From contig DVKS01000195.1 in the NCBI GenBank assembly GCA_018715905.1, positions 1-37,533 on the forward strand: a DNA stretch of 37,533 nucleotides. Direction: 5' to 3'. This document shows, one piece after another, positions 1 through 7,736 of the stretch. Each line of letters opens with the position of its first letter. The stretch's first letter is position 1. The stretch comes from Candidatus Caccovicinus merdipullorum. GTDB taxonomy: Bacteria > Bacillota > Clostridia > Lachnospirales > Lachnospiraceae. The notes under the pieces are model-generated. The model saw only the letters and a list, made by a program, of their open reading frames with translations. It was not told the origin of the DNA and did no database searches. The translations under genes and the position numbers were made by a program.

Positions 1-13
1 CAGCCAGATGTGT

Positions 14-118
14 TATATTGATAATACAAAGGGGAAAGCCAGAGACGCACGGCCTACCCTTAAACAGTTAAGCTAATATTTTTATCAGCCGTTCACTATT
101 GCGAGTAGTGGGCGGCTA
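14..118 (+). ncRNA. Candidate antisense RNA (type I antitoxin-like) converging on the holin-like toxin gene
   Basis: -10-like TATATT at 14-19 on + strand; hairpin GCCGTTCACTA-TTGCGAG-TAGTGGGCGGC followed by TATTTTCTT near 88-125; convergent with the small toxin ORF. The -35 would lie outside the window. Confidence 0.4.
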
Positions 119-208
119 TTTTCTTCCCCGAAAGATTGTATAACACAATCCCACGAGGGCTACAATGAACATTCCAATCTGAACCAGGTCCTGATATGTA
201 ACATACAT
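116..208 (-). CDS. Putative holin-like small hydrophobic toxin, about 30 aa (MYVTYQDLVQIGMFIVALVGLCYTIFRGRK)
   Basis: Short polar N-terminus, one TM segment, basic tail, as in Firmicutes holin-like toxin peptides; strong RBS (GGAGGG) upstream of the internal ATG at 208. Confidence 0.6.
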   Translation of the reverse strand: MYVTYQDLVQIGMFIVALVGLCYTIFRGRK

Positions 209-300
209 TGGCTTGCCCTCCTTTCTTTCGTCTGGAGGGTTAGCCCCTCCGATCATGGGAGGGTAGGCCGCCTTTATGCGCTCTGACTTTCCGTGTCGCC

Positions 301-329
301 AGTATAACATATCTTTCCCGGTATCTCAA
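301..329 (-). promoter_or_regulatory. Sigma-A-type promoter of the small toxin gene
   Basis: On minus strand TTGAGA - 17 nt - TATACT (TCTCAA at 324-329, AGTATA at 301-306 on +). Confidence 0.55.
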
Positions 330-466
330 TCACATTATTCTGTTTTCCTACTGCACTTCGGCAAGCTTTCCCGCCACCTCTTCCTCGACTATCTGTCGGT
401 GCATTTCTGTTGCGACGTCGCAACACTCTGCCTCGCATTTGAAGCGTGGACGAAGCGTGAGAAAAT

Positions 467-1378
467 TCACTTAACCCTCTGCATGGCCGTTCTTTCCGTG
501 CTGCTTGTCCACGTCCTTTTAAAGCATTCCAGACCCCCGCCTTTAAGCGCTGCGCTGTAAATCTCCCCTGCCCCTGAAAGGAAGGGCCGCAATCGGTCTG
601 CCTTATCAGGCTCCCTTAACTTTCGAATCGCCCTGGCGTGGATCCGGCTCACTGCCGCCGGCGCCTCTGATCTTCCTCTGCCAATCTCCGAAAAACTCAT
701 CCCAGCCTGATATCTTTGATAAATCACCTGCTGCTGGTCTTCCGGCAATTCCCCCACGCACCTCCACAGCTCACGGGAAAGCGCTTCATGCTGCATCCGA
801 TCTATGATTTCATCCTCCAGGCAGCCGGCAGAGGGGATTAAGTCCCCTACTGTTGCGTCACCCCGCCCATCAGGGCCTCTTACATTGGCATCCAGGCGAA
901 CCAGAACGCCTGTTCCTTCGCTTTTCTGTATTTCGTTGATATTTTTATCGTCTTCACCACAAAAGTCGCTTATTTCGGCTTCTGAGGGCTTTCTGCCGTA
1001 TTCCCGCAAAAATGCATTGTACGCCTGGCTGTATGCCCTCTGCTGATCCTGAACCTTATGGGGAAGACGAAGGCTGCTGCCGTTTGCCTGGGTGTATCTA
1101 CGAAGCCTCTGCCGGATCCAGCGGTCCGCATAGGTAACGAAACTTGCGCCCTGGCCTGGATCATATCCGGCGGCAGCATCATATAAGGCCATAAACGCCT
1201 CTTGTTCCAGGTCTTCCAGGTCTACGCCATGCCCCCGGTATCTCCAGGCAACGGAACGCAGGTAAGGTTTCATCTGCTCGTAAAGCAGGGCCATGCTCCC
1301 TTTTGCGTCCTTTCCGGCCTGGATCCACGCCGCCAGATCTTCATTGCTGGGCGTTTCCCTCTGCCTTTCGCTTGTCAT
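467..1378 (-). CDS. Sigma-70 family RNA polymerase sigma factor (mobile-element type)
   Basis: 303-aa ORF with region 2-like YLRSVAWRYRGHGVDLEDLEQEAFMALYDAAAGYDPGQGASFVTYADRWIRQRLRRY and region 4-like ELPEDQQQVIYQRYQAGMSFSEIG...AIRKLR. Confidence 0.85.
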   Translation of the reverse strand: MTSERQRETPSNEDLAAWIQAGKDAKGSMALLYEQMKPYLRSVAWRYRGHGVDLEDLEQEAFMALYDAAAGYDPGQGASFVTYADRWIRQRLRRYTQANGSSLRLPHKVQDQQRAYSQAYNAFLREYGRKPSEAEISDFCGEDDKNINEIQKSEGTGVLVRLDANVRGPDGRGDATVGDLIPSAGCLEDEIIDRMQHEALSRELWRCVGELPEDQQQVIYQRYQAGMSFSEIGRGRSEAPAAVSRIHARAIRKLREPDKADRLRPFLSGAGEIYSAALKGGGLECFKRTWTSSTERTAMQRVK

Positions 1379-1393
1379 CTCAACCCACTCCTT

Positions 1394-1636
1394 TTATGCT
1401 TTTTTGGCAGGAGTTATTCTGGGGGGAATATAAAAGACCGGCTGCCGGTGCTCATAAGCCCAGGCAATTTCATAGGCCACGCCTCTCGCTCTGGCCATAT
1501 CCTCAAACACGCCTGCCAGAACAGGCTTTGACCGGTATCGGCTGAGAACGTAGAGGGCGGCTCTGCCCTGATAAGGCTGAACGTAAACCTCTCCAAAATC
1601 CAGATAGCTGTTACAGTCCTGACTGCGAATTTTCAT
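1394..1636 (-). CDS. Hypothetical protein, 80 aa
   Basis: Co-directional ORF in the replication module between sigma and nuclease genes. Confidence 0.55.
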   Translation of the reverse strand: MKIRSQDCNSYLDFGEVYVQPYQGRAALYVLSRYRSKPVLAGVFEDMARARGVAYEIAWAYEHRQPVFYIPPRITPAKKA

Positions 1637-1651
1637 GCGGTAAATTCCTCC

Positions 1652-2128
1652 TCACTTAAGCGCCTCTCGGGCGAAATATTGAAATGTGTTTGCAATGTAG
1701 TAGCCGCTGTATTCCGGCGATATGAACTGAACATTGGCCCCATAGCGGACTTCCCAGGTTTTCAGGCTGGCCATGTATGCCGAAGGCTTTAACTGGGTGT
1801 TATAGCGGTGGCTGATGATATCAGAATACCCTCCAGGAGCTTCGACCATCAGGTAAACCTTGCAGCCATCATTCCTGGCTCTTAAAAATTCCTTTTCAAA
1901 CCGGTCCCGCTCCTGGGCCAGATTGCCGGATAACTCTTCCAGACTAGCCTTGCGCTCGATCACAATATCACGGTGAAAATAAATATCCTGGCCGGCGGCA
2001 GAGGCAGGAATAAGAAGGGTGTAGTCCCCATAATCCAACTTAGTTTTCTGATAAGCTATTCCTTGACGCTGGAAATATTCCAGGATGTGCCCATTTTGCT
2101 TTTCCCGGCTGTCAACCAGGATAGTCAT
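1652..2128 (-). CDS. ERCC4-domain-type nuclease
   Basis: MTILVDSREKQNGHI...KLDYGDYTLLI...VIERKASLEELSGNLAQERDRFEKEFLRA contains the ERCC4/XPF-like (V)DSRE...GDY...ERK signature. Confidence 0.8.
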   Translation of the reverse strand: MTILVDSREKQNGHILEYFQRQGIAYQKTKLDYGDYTLLIPASAAGQDIYFHRDIVIERKASLEELSGNLAQERDRFEKEFLRARNDGCKVYLMVEAPGGYSDIISHRYNTQLKPSAYMASLKTWEVRYGANVQFISPEYSGYYIANTFQYFAREALK

Positions 2129-2175
2129 GTGCCTTAAAAGGTGTTTTACTTCATCCAGGGAAAATCTGTAAGATT

Positions 2176-2433
2176 TTATCGTTTCGCCTCCTTCAGTGCC
2201 TGCCCCTTGCGGTCCAGTTCATCCAGGATAGCCTTTATCAGGGCTGTGCAAAGCGGCTGATCTTCATACTGCCGCACAATTTCCCTGGCCTCTGCCACAA
2301 CAGCATCCCAATACGCCGCATCCAGGCTGACAAAGTAATACTTTTTGAAGAAATTCCATACATCGCCAAAATACTTAAATTCTATGGCCATTTCCTTGTT
2401 TGATGCTGCTATTTCAATCCCTCCTTTGCACAC
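2176..2433 (-). CDS. Hypothetical protein, up to 85 aa
   Basis: Small co-directional ORF overlapping the end of the helicase gene. Confidence 0.5.
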   Translation of the reverse strand: MCKGGIEIAASNKEMAIEFKYFGDVWNFFKKYYFVSLDAAYWDAVVAEAREIVRQYEDQPLCTALIKAILDELDRKGQALKEAKR

Positions 2434-3722
2434 GAAGATGCAGAACCTTTTTCCCGTTCATCGAAAGGTGTCTCTCGGGTCCGTTTAAAGCCAGTATAAT
2501 CCTGCACATGTGATTCCTCAAACGTCATTGTTACACCAGAAAAGTCGAGGTAAACCTTTCCCAAAGCGCCTTGCCGGTTTTTCGCTACCTTGATCCCCTT
2601 CTTGGATCCATCAACGTTGTCCAAATTCCAGAGAAGGAGGATCTGGGAGGCATCCTGCTCAATATCGCCGCTCTCGCGCAGCTCTGACATGCCTGGTTCT
2701 TTTGCGCCCTCAGAGAGCCGATTGAGCTGGGAAAGAAGGATGATAGGGCAGTGCAGTTCCATTGCGACCGCCTTGAATGCTTTCGAAATCTCTCCCACTT
2801 CAGCCGCGCGATTCCCGTACCGGCGTTCAGGGCGGACAAGCTGCAGGTAGTCAACGATGATGCAATCCGGCTGCATATGCCGGCACATTCCCCGGATCTG
2901 CGACACTGACTTGCTGCCATCTGAAATCCAGATATCCAGATTGCGTAAAGTTTTGTTTGCGGATTCAAACCGCGGACCCTCGTCTCGAAGAAAAGCCTCT
3001 GCCAGTCGGATCCGCTGCAGATCAATGCCTGAAAGCCTGGAAGCCATCCGCTCGTAAACTTGACGGCTCGACATTTCTAAGCTGAACAGGATCACTCGCT
3101 TCCCCGCCTGTGCCATGTTTAAGAGAATCTGAGTAACAAATGCGGACTTTCCGACCGCAGGACGTGCGCCAATAACCATTATGTCCCCCTGTTCAATGCC
3201 GCCCAGATATCTGTCCAAACGCGGAAAGCCTAAGTGTAGCATCTTATCGGGCCTCGCACAAAAGTGCTGTTCTGCCTCCCTGGACACAATATCTTTAATC
3301 TGGCAGACCTCCGCTTGTTGACTGTCCAAAAGCCCCTCAAGGGAGCTTACTAGGCCGCCGATTTGGGTTTCAACCCCGTCTGGCTGAAAGCGAACTGAAT
3401 TAATAATTCTGCTCGCTTCCCGCGCCTTGTAACCATTCACGACAGCTGCAGCATATTGTCCGGCGGCGGCAGAGGAAATCGAACTGTCAGCGCATTCCCG
3501 CAGACTATCCAGAAGTACCTGCTCGGGGACGTCTGGAAGCTTCTGGGCCAATTCCACAGGCGTCAGGCGATAGCCGAAATCTGCTGCTCGCTGAAATTCC
3601 AAAAAAATCCGGCCCAACAGGCCGTCATGAAACATACTGCCCTCCAGAGCACCACAAGCCTCGATAGCCTGCGGTGTCTGGAGGATTGCGCCAATCAATG
3701 CCCTCTCCGAGTTAAAAACCAT
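2409..3722 (-). CDS. DnaB-like replicative DNA helicase
   Basis: Walker A GARPAVGKSAFVTQILLNMA, Walker B CIIVDYLQLV, LLSQLNR, ESGDIEQDASQILLL; RBS GGGGAGG before ATG at 3722. Confidence 0.9.
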   Translation of the reverse strand: MVFNSERALIGAILQTPQAIEACGALEGSMFHDGLLGRIFLEFQRAADFGYRLTPVELAQKLPDVPEQVLLDSLRECADSSISSAAAGQYAAAVVNGYKAREASRIINSVRFQPDGVETQIGGLVSSLEGLLDSQQAEVCQIKDIVSREAEQHFCARPDKMLHLGFPRLDRYLGGIEQGDIMVIGARPAVGKSAFVTQILLNMAQAGKRVILFSLEMSSRQVYERMASRLSGIDLQRIRLAEAFLRDEGPRFESANKTLRNLDIWISDGSKSVSQIRGMCRHMQPDCIIVDYLQLVRPERRYGNRAAEVGEISKAFKAVAMELHCPIILLSQLNRLSEGAKEPGMSELRESGDIEQDASQILLLWNLDNVDGSKKGIKVAKNRQGALGKVYLDFSGVTMTFEESHVQDYTGFKRTRETPFDEREKGSASSCAKEGLK

Positions 3723-3723
3723 G

Positions 3724-4491
3724 CTATTCCTCCCCTTGGTCAAGATAATCAATAATGGTCCGGTTAAAAAAAGTGCTAAGATCCTGATAAAATTTCAGCT
3801 CAGTCCCTTCGCCCCGTCTCTCCTCCACATACGAATCCACAGCCAGATAGATTTGCCTGGGAGTTAACCTATAGCGTGTTCCATCAATCACCCGGCCTGG
3901 TCCAACAAAACCGCGATAGTACTGAAAGGCTTTTGCTCGTCCTCGCTTTTTCGGATAGATTCCATAAATCCTCGCGAAATCATCCTTGTCTTGCTCCAAC
4001 TCAGTCGGTTTATCCACGCAAGATTCATCAGCTTCAGAATGCGCTGCGTCAGATGCGCAAGACTTTTCTTTAGTTTTCTTTAAAATATTTATTTTATTAT
4101 GTGCCTGATTGGGCACTACCCCCTGTGCCTGATTGGGCACTACCCCAGTGTCTGATTGGGCACTGGTGTCTAATTGAGCACTGGTGTCTAATTGAGCACT
4201 GGTTATCCCTTGTGATTGGCAAAATGTAATTTCCAGGGTAGATCCACGCTGATCTGGATTTAAAACTTCAATCAGCCCCACCTCACGCAATCGCCTGATA
4301 GCTTTCTTCGTGTTCCTGACCCCGCAATTAGCCCACCTGGAGATAAACGTGGCAGAAAGGGGGCAGCTGTCCCTCTGGAACCCAAAAGTGAAGCGCAGGA
4401 TACATAGAGCCACCTTAAGCTCGGTGCCATTCAAGTCTGCCGCCCCAAGCCGCTCCAATAAATCGTTGGGAATTTTGGTAAAGTTTTCCAT
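3724..4491 (-). CDS. Phage-type replication initiator (replication protein O N-terminal-like)
   Basis: ENFTKIPNDLLERLGAADLNGTELKVALCILRFTFGFQR...ATFISRWANCGVRNTKKAIRRLREVGLIEV winged-helix initiator pattern, directly upstream of the DnaB-like gene. Confidence 0.75.
   Translation of the reverse strand: MENFTKIPNDLLERLGAADLNGTELKVALCILRFTFGFQRDSCPLSATFISRWANCGVRNTKKAIRRLREVGLIEVLNPDQRGSTLEITFCQSQGITSAQLDTSAQLDTSAQSDTGVVPNQAQGVVPNQAHNKINILKKTKEKSCASDAAHSEADESCVDKPTELEQDKDDFARIYGIYPKKRGRAKAFQYYRGFVGPGRVIDGTRYRLTPRQIYLAVDSYVEERRGEGTELKFYQDLSTFFNRTIIDYLDQGEE
4101..4201. repeat. Five direct iteron-like repeats inside the initiator gene
   Basis: GTGCCTGATTGGGCACTACCCCCT / GTGCCTGATTGGGCACTACCCCA / GTGTCTGATTGGGCACTG / GTGTCTAATTGAGCACTG / GTGTCTAATTGAGCACTG, each with GTGCC...GGCAC-like dyad symmetry and bordered by AT-rich 4081-4100. 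Confidence 0.85.
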
Positions 4492-4505
4492 ATCTCGTAC
4501 AGAAA

Positions 4506-4856
4506 TCACCCGCCAATCTCACTACCATTTAGGTATTCGGCCAATTTCCCTAAGTTGACCAAGCGCTTATTTCCCACCGCCCGAAAAACTATCTTTCCCT
4601 GAAGACATAATTTCCGAACGTAATCATAAGATAGCCCCGTTCTGGCTGCCGCCTCCTTGACAGAGACCATTTCTGGTACCTGCACCTCCTCTGCGACCGG
4701 TATTCGAATGGCTGTCTCGAGTACAGACATTTCCTCCAAAATTGCCCGTTCCCTTCGCTCATGCTCCGGCGTCCATCGGTTCCCCGTTTGCAAAAGGATC
4801 TCTGTCCTTTGCCTGGCGAGGTCCGTATACCGATCAATCATCTGCTGTCGCGTCAC
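4506..4856 (-). CDS. Excisionase/MerR-like helix-turn-helix protein
   Basis: C-terminal VSVKEAAARTGLSYDYVRKLCLQGKIVFRAVGNKRLVNLGKLAEYLN is the excisionase-type HTH pattern. Confidence 0.75.
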   Translation of the reverse strand: MTRQQMIDRYTDLARQRTEILLQTGNRWTPEHERRERAILEEMSVLETAIRIPVAEEVQVPEMVSVKEAAARTGLSYDYVRKLCLQGKIVFRAVGNKRLVNLGKLAEYLNGSEIGG

Positions 4857-4893
4857 CTTAAAAACCTCCCTTCACGTTCTTCAATCATGTAGA

Positions 4894-5088
4894 TCATTCT
4901 TCCAGAATTTCTAAAATGTCAACACCAAGGGCTTCTGCCACTCGCCCAAGGGTAGCTGGGAGAACGCTCCGACCAGCAATAACCTTTCCCACTGTTGGGA
5001 TGGGCATGGACGCCTTCCGGCACAAGTCACTTTTGTTCATCTTAGCCCGGGCCATAGCGAGCTCCAATTTGCGTCTATCTGCTTTCAA
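4894..5088 (-). CDS. XRE/Cro-like HTH regulator, about 64 aa, probable TTG start
   Basis: LKADRRKLELAMARAKMNKSDLCRKASMPIPTVGKVIAGRSVLPATLGRVAEALGVDILEILEE; GGAGGTG RBS before TTG. Confidence 0.7.
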   Translation of the reverse strand: MKADRRKLELAMARAKMNKSDLCRKASMPIPTVGKVIAGRSVLPATLGRVAEALGVDILEILEE

Positions 5089-5227
5089 GTAATCACCTCC
5101 TCCGATACATGAGTATATTATAAATGATACCAAAGTAACGGTCAACACAAAATTTATACAAAAGTATCTATACATGTCTTGAATAATGTGTTATGCTTAT
5201 TTCAAAGTTAATGAGGGGAGTGGTAAA

Positions 5228-5782
5228 ATGGCCTTTTCAGAAAATTTAAAGAGGATTCGTAAGAGCAAGGGAATGTCTCAGGCAGACTTAGCCAAAAAGG
5301 CAAATCTGTCGGAGGTTTCTGTCAGAAAGTATGAAAGCGGAGAGCGAAATCCTAAACTAGAAACAAGAATATTATTAGCTAATGCACTCAGCGTGCCCTT
5401 TGATGAACTAAATGGTGGGCCTTGGGTGGAGAAAAAAGACGGAAATATGTTTTTCTATAACGAGCATCATTATCCGAAGTCCCAATATGATTCAGATTAT
5501 AAAATAAAACCACAAAACTTCGAAAGCAGCGTTTTTCTTTCCGCCAAGGAGCTGTTGATAAAATATCGCAAAGCTTTGGGAATATATGAAGAAGCTTTAA
5601 AGAGCGCAGTGTTGGAATTGGACCGTTTACGCGGAGAAATGGCTAATATCGAAAAAACAATAGATCTATTGGAAAATGAGAAAAGAGTAATCCAAAACGA
5701 AATCATGCTTTTAGAAGCTGATATGAAAACTTCTTCCCAGACAAATACTGAGCCGATGCCGGATAAAAGGGAGATGGAATAA
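5228..5782 (+). CDS. XRE-family repressor with C-terminal coiled coil
   Basis: MAFSENLKRIRKSKGMSQADLAKKANLSEVSVRKYESGERNPKLETRILLANALSVPFDEL; divergent from the XRE gene at 4894-5088. Confidence 0.8.
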   Translation: MAFSENLKRIRKSKGMSQADLAKKANLSEVSVRKYESGERNPKLETRILLANALSVPFDELNGGPWVEKKDGNMFFYNEHHYPKSQYDSDYKIKPQNFESSVFLSAKELLIKYRKALGIYEEALKSAVLELDRLRGEMANIEKTIDLLENEKRVIQNEIMLLEADMKTSSQTNTEPMPDKREME

Positions 5783-7135
5783 ATGGCAAGTGTAAGAAAG
5801 CGTGGCAATTCCTACCAGATCACCGTAAGCAACGGCCGCAGGGCAGATGGTACACAGATCATTGAAACAGCCACATTTACCCCAGAGCCAGGAATGACAC
5901 CGAAACAGACAGAAAAGGCCCTGGAGCAGTTTAAAATTGAATTTGAGCGAGAGGTGAAATCTGGCCAGAACGTGAAGGGCCGGCGCATGACGCTAAAGCA
6001 GCTAAGTGAAATCTTTCTGGAAGATAACCGGCCTGTCGGGGATCCAGAAGAAGATGCCATATCCATTACCACTTGGGCTAGTTATAAAAATAGCTTGACG
6101 CTTCGAATCATCCCGCGAATGGGGCACATGAAGATTAATAGTATTGTGCCTAAAACCTTAAAAGATTACTGTAGGGAGCTGCGCCAGGATGGCGCTCGAT
6201 CAGACGGAAAGCCAGGAGGTTTGTCTGAATCCACCATAGCAAGAGATTGCTCCATCATTAGTTCTTTGCTGTCTTATGCGGTGGGAGAGGGCTTGCTTAC
6301 CATTAACCCGCTGATCTATGCGGGGAAACAGAGCAAGGGCAGGAAGGCTCGGAAGGAATACAAAGTAGACTATTTTACCATTGAGCAAACACAGCGTTTC
6401 CTCTGGGCGCTGGATAATCCAATTCCAATCCGCCATAGGGCGCATGGGCAGGTAGATGATACCGGAAAAGCATATCATGTACGGGAGTATGTCCAGCTCT
6501 GGAAGCTTTCTCTTAAATGGCGGGCCTATTTTTACCTGGCCTTGTTTGTTGGGGACCGCAGAGGCGAAAATATAGCACTCACTTGGGAGGATATCAACCT
6601 GGAAACTGGAGAGGTGCGAATCGATAAATCTACCGCTTACGTAGAACGAGAAATCTTCCAGAAAGGAACTAAAACGTACAAATCGCGTACTCCTATTGTG
6701 CCGCCTGTTGTAACCGGAATTCTCAAGCAGTGGAAATCTGAACAGAAACAGATGAGCCTGGAACTTGGAAGCTATTGGCGGGGATACCGCGGGAAAGAGT
6801 TTGATAAGAATTTTGTATTCATCCAGAATAATGGCAAGCAAATGCATCCATCCAGCCCATATCATCAGTTTAAACGCATTATTCGAATCTATAATGAGAA
6901 CGTGGCAGAAGACGAAGCGAGCATGATCCCGCCAGGAGCTACACAACACGATCTCCGGCACACTGCAGCGTCAATCTTGATTGCAAATAACATGGATCCG
7001 CGTTCTGTGGCTGGCATTCTGGGGCATGCGAATGCAGCGACTACGTTAAACATTTATTCTTACTTTTTTGAAACCAAAAACAAGGAGGCTGCTGACATTA
7101 TGGCGAGCGCTTTGGCCAAAACATCCAGCAGTTAA
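5783..7135 (+). CDS. int: Site-specific tyrosine recombinase (integrase)
   Basis: Arm-binding-like N-terminus, GDRRGENIALTWEDI, HDLRHTAASILIANNMDPRSVAGILGHANAATTLNIYSYF catalytic R...HxLRH...GH...Y. Confidence 0.95.
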   Translation: MASVRKRGNSYQITVSNGRRADGTQIIETATFTPEPGMTPKQTEKALEQFKIEFEREVKSGQNVKGRRMTLKQLSEIFLEDNRPVGDPEEDAISITTWASYKNSLTLRIIPRMGHMKINSIVPKTLKDYCRELRQDGARSDGKPGGLSESTIARDCSIISSLLSYAVGEGLLTINPLIYAGKQSKGRKARKEYKVDYFTIEQTQRFLWALDNPIPIRHRAHGQVDDTGKAYHVREYVQLWKLSLKWRAYFYLALFVGDRRGENIALTWEDINLETGEVRIDKSTAYVEREIFQKGTKTYKSRTPIVPPVVTGILKQWKSEQKQMSLELGSYWRGYRGKEFDKNFVFIQNNGKQMHPSSPYHQFKRIIRIYNENVAEDEASMIPPGATQHDLRHTAASILIANNMDPRSVAGILGHANAATTLNIYSYFFETKNKEAADIMASALAKTSSS

Positions 7136-7279
7136 GAAAACAGATTACAATGAATATTGCTATGATATGAAAACTCGAAAAATAATCGCAGGCAGGGGGC
7201 GGCATTGTAGGGGAGTTGTGAAACGCGACATCCCTACAGTCAAAGCCGTTCATGACCAAGTGTCAAAATTAACTATGCG

Positions 7280-7301
7280 TTAGTCAAATGTTAGTCAAAT
7301 G
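7280..7301. repeat. Tandem 11-mer TTAGTCAAATG x2 between integrase and tRNA
   Basis: Exact direct repeats at 7280-7290 and 7291-7301; possible integrase arm-type sites. Confidence 0.5.
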
Positions 7302-7350
7302 AGAAAAGCCGCCCTACTTAAGGACGGCTTAAATTAACCTCATAAACACG

Positions 7351-7372
7351 AAAAACCCTGATAAAATCAGGG
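7351..7372 (-). terminator. Rho-independent terminator downstream of tRNA-Thr
   Basis: Minus strand CCCTGATTTTATCAGGGTTTTT. Confidence 0.8.
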
Positions 7373-7384
7373 CTTCTCACAAAA

Positions 7385-7456
7385 GCTGCTGACGGGAATC
7401 GGACCCGTGACCTCCGCACTACCAATGCGACGCTCTACCGACTGAGCCACAGCAGC
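7385..7456 (-). tRNA. tRNA-Thr (anticodon GGT)
   Basis: Reverse complement GCTGCTGTGGCTCAGTCGGTAGAGCGTCGCATTGGTAGTGCGGAGGTCACGGGTCCGATTCCCGTCAGCAGC folds as a cloverleaf; acceptor GCTGCTG/CAGCAGC, anticodon loop TTGGTAG, GGTCCGATTC T-loop. Confidence 0.95.
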
Positions 7457-7588
7457 ATCTTTCTGTCGCGAGGCATTTCCTCACTTCAAGCGACTTAGGT
7501 ATTCTATCATAAGTTTTCGAATTGTGCAAGACAATTTTGAATTTTTTTTTGGATAATTTATGAAAGAATAAAGGGACAGAAAAATCGG

Positions 7589-7617
7589 GTGACAGCGATT
7601 ATCAGGTAAGTTATAAT
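7589..7617 (+). promoter_or_regulatory. Sigma-A-type promoter at the start of the accessory island
   Basis: GTGACA - 17 nt - TATAAT, upstream of CDS 7737-8945. Confidence 0.6.
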
Positions 7618-7736
7618 GAAATGCAAAGAATGTGCGGCGTTTTCGGCAGATGAGAAAAGAGCCGCAAAGAATCAGAGGGTGCCAGGGAGCCTGAAACAAG
7701 GATGTGGAAAGTGCAGCCGGCAGGGAGGAGACAGGG

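Noticed and set aside
276-560. 94-aa plus ORF
   Set aside because: Overlaps the toxin promoter and sigma-factor end; no RBS or family features.
4101-4201. Possible CRISPR array
   Set aside because: Repeats are contiguous, only five units, with no unique spacers, and lie inside an initiator ORF.
6200-6961. 253-aa minus ORF
   Set aside because: Antisense shadow of the integrase with no recognisable domain.
1-7135. Complete prophage or ICE
   Set aside because: No capsid, tail, terminase, relaxase or conjugation genes are visible; only the integration/replication end is in the window.
7068-7283. 71-aa plus ORF after integrase
   Set aside because: Starts inside the integrase gene in another frame and has no protein features.
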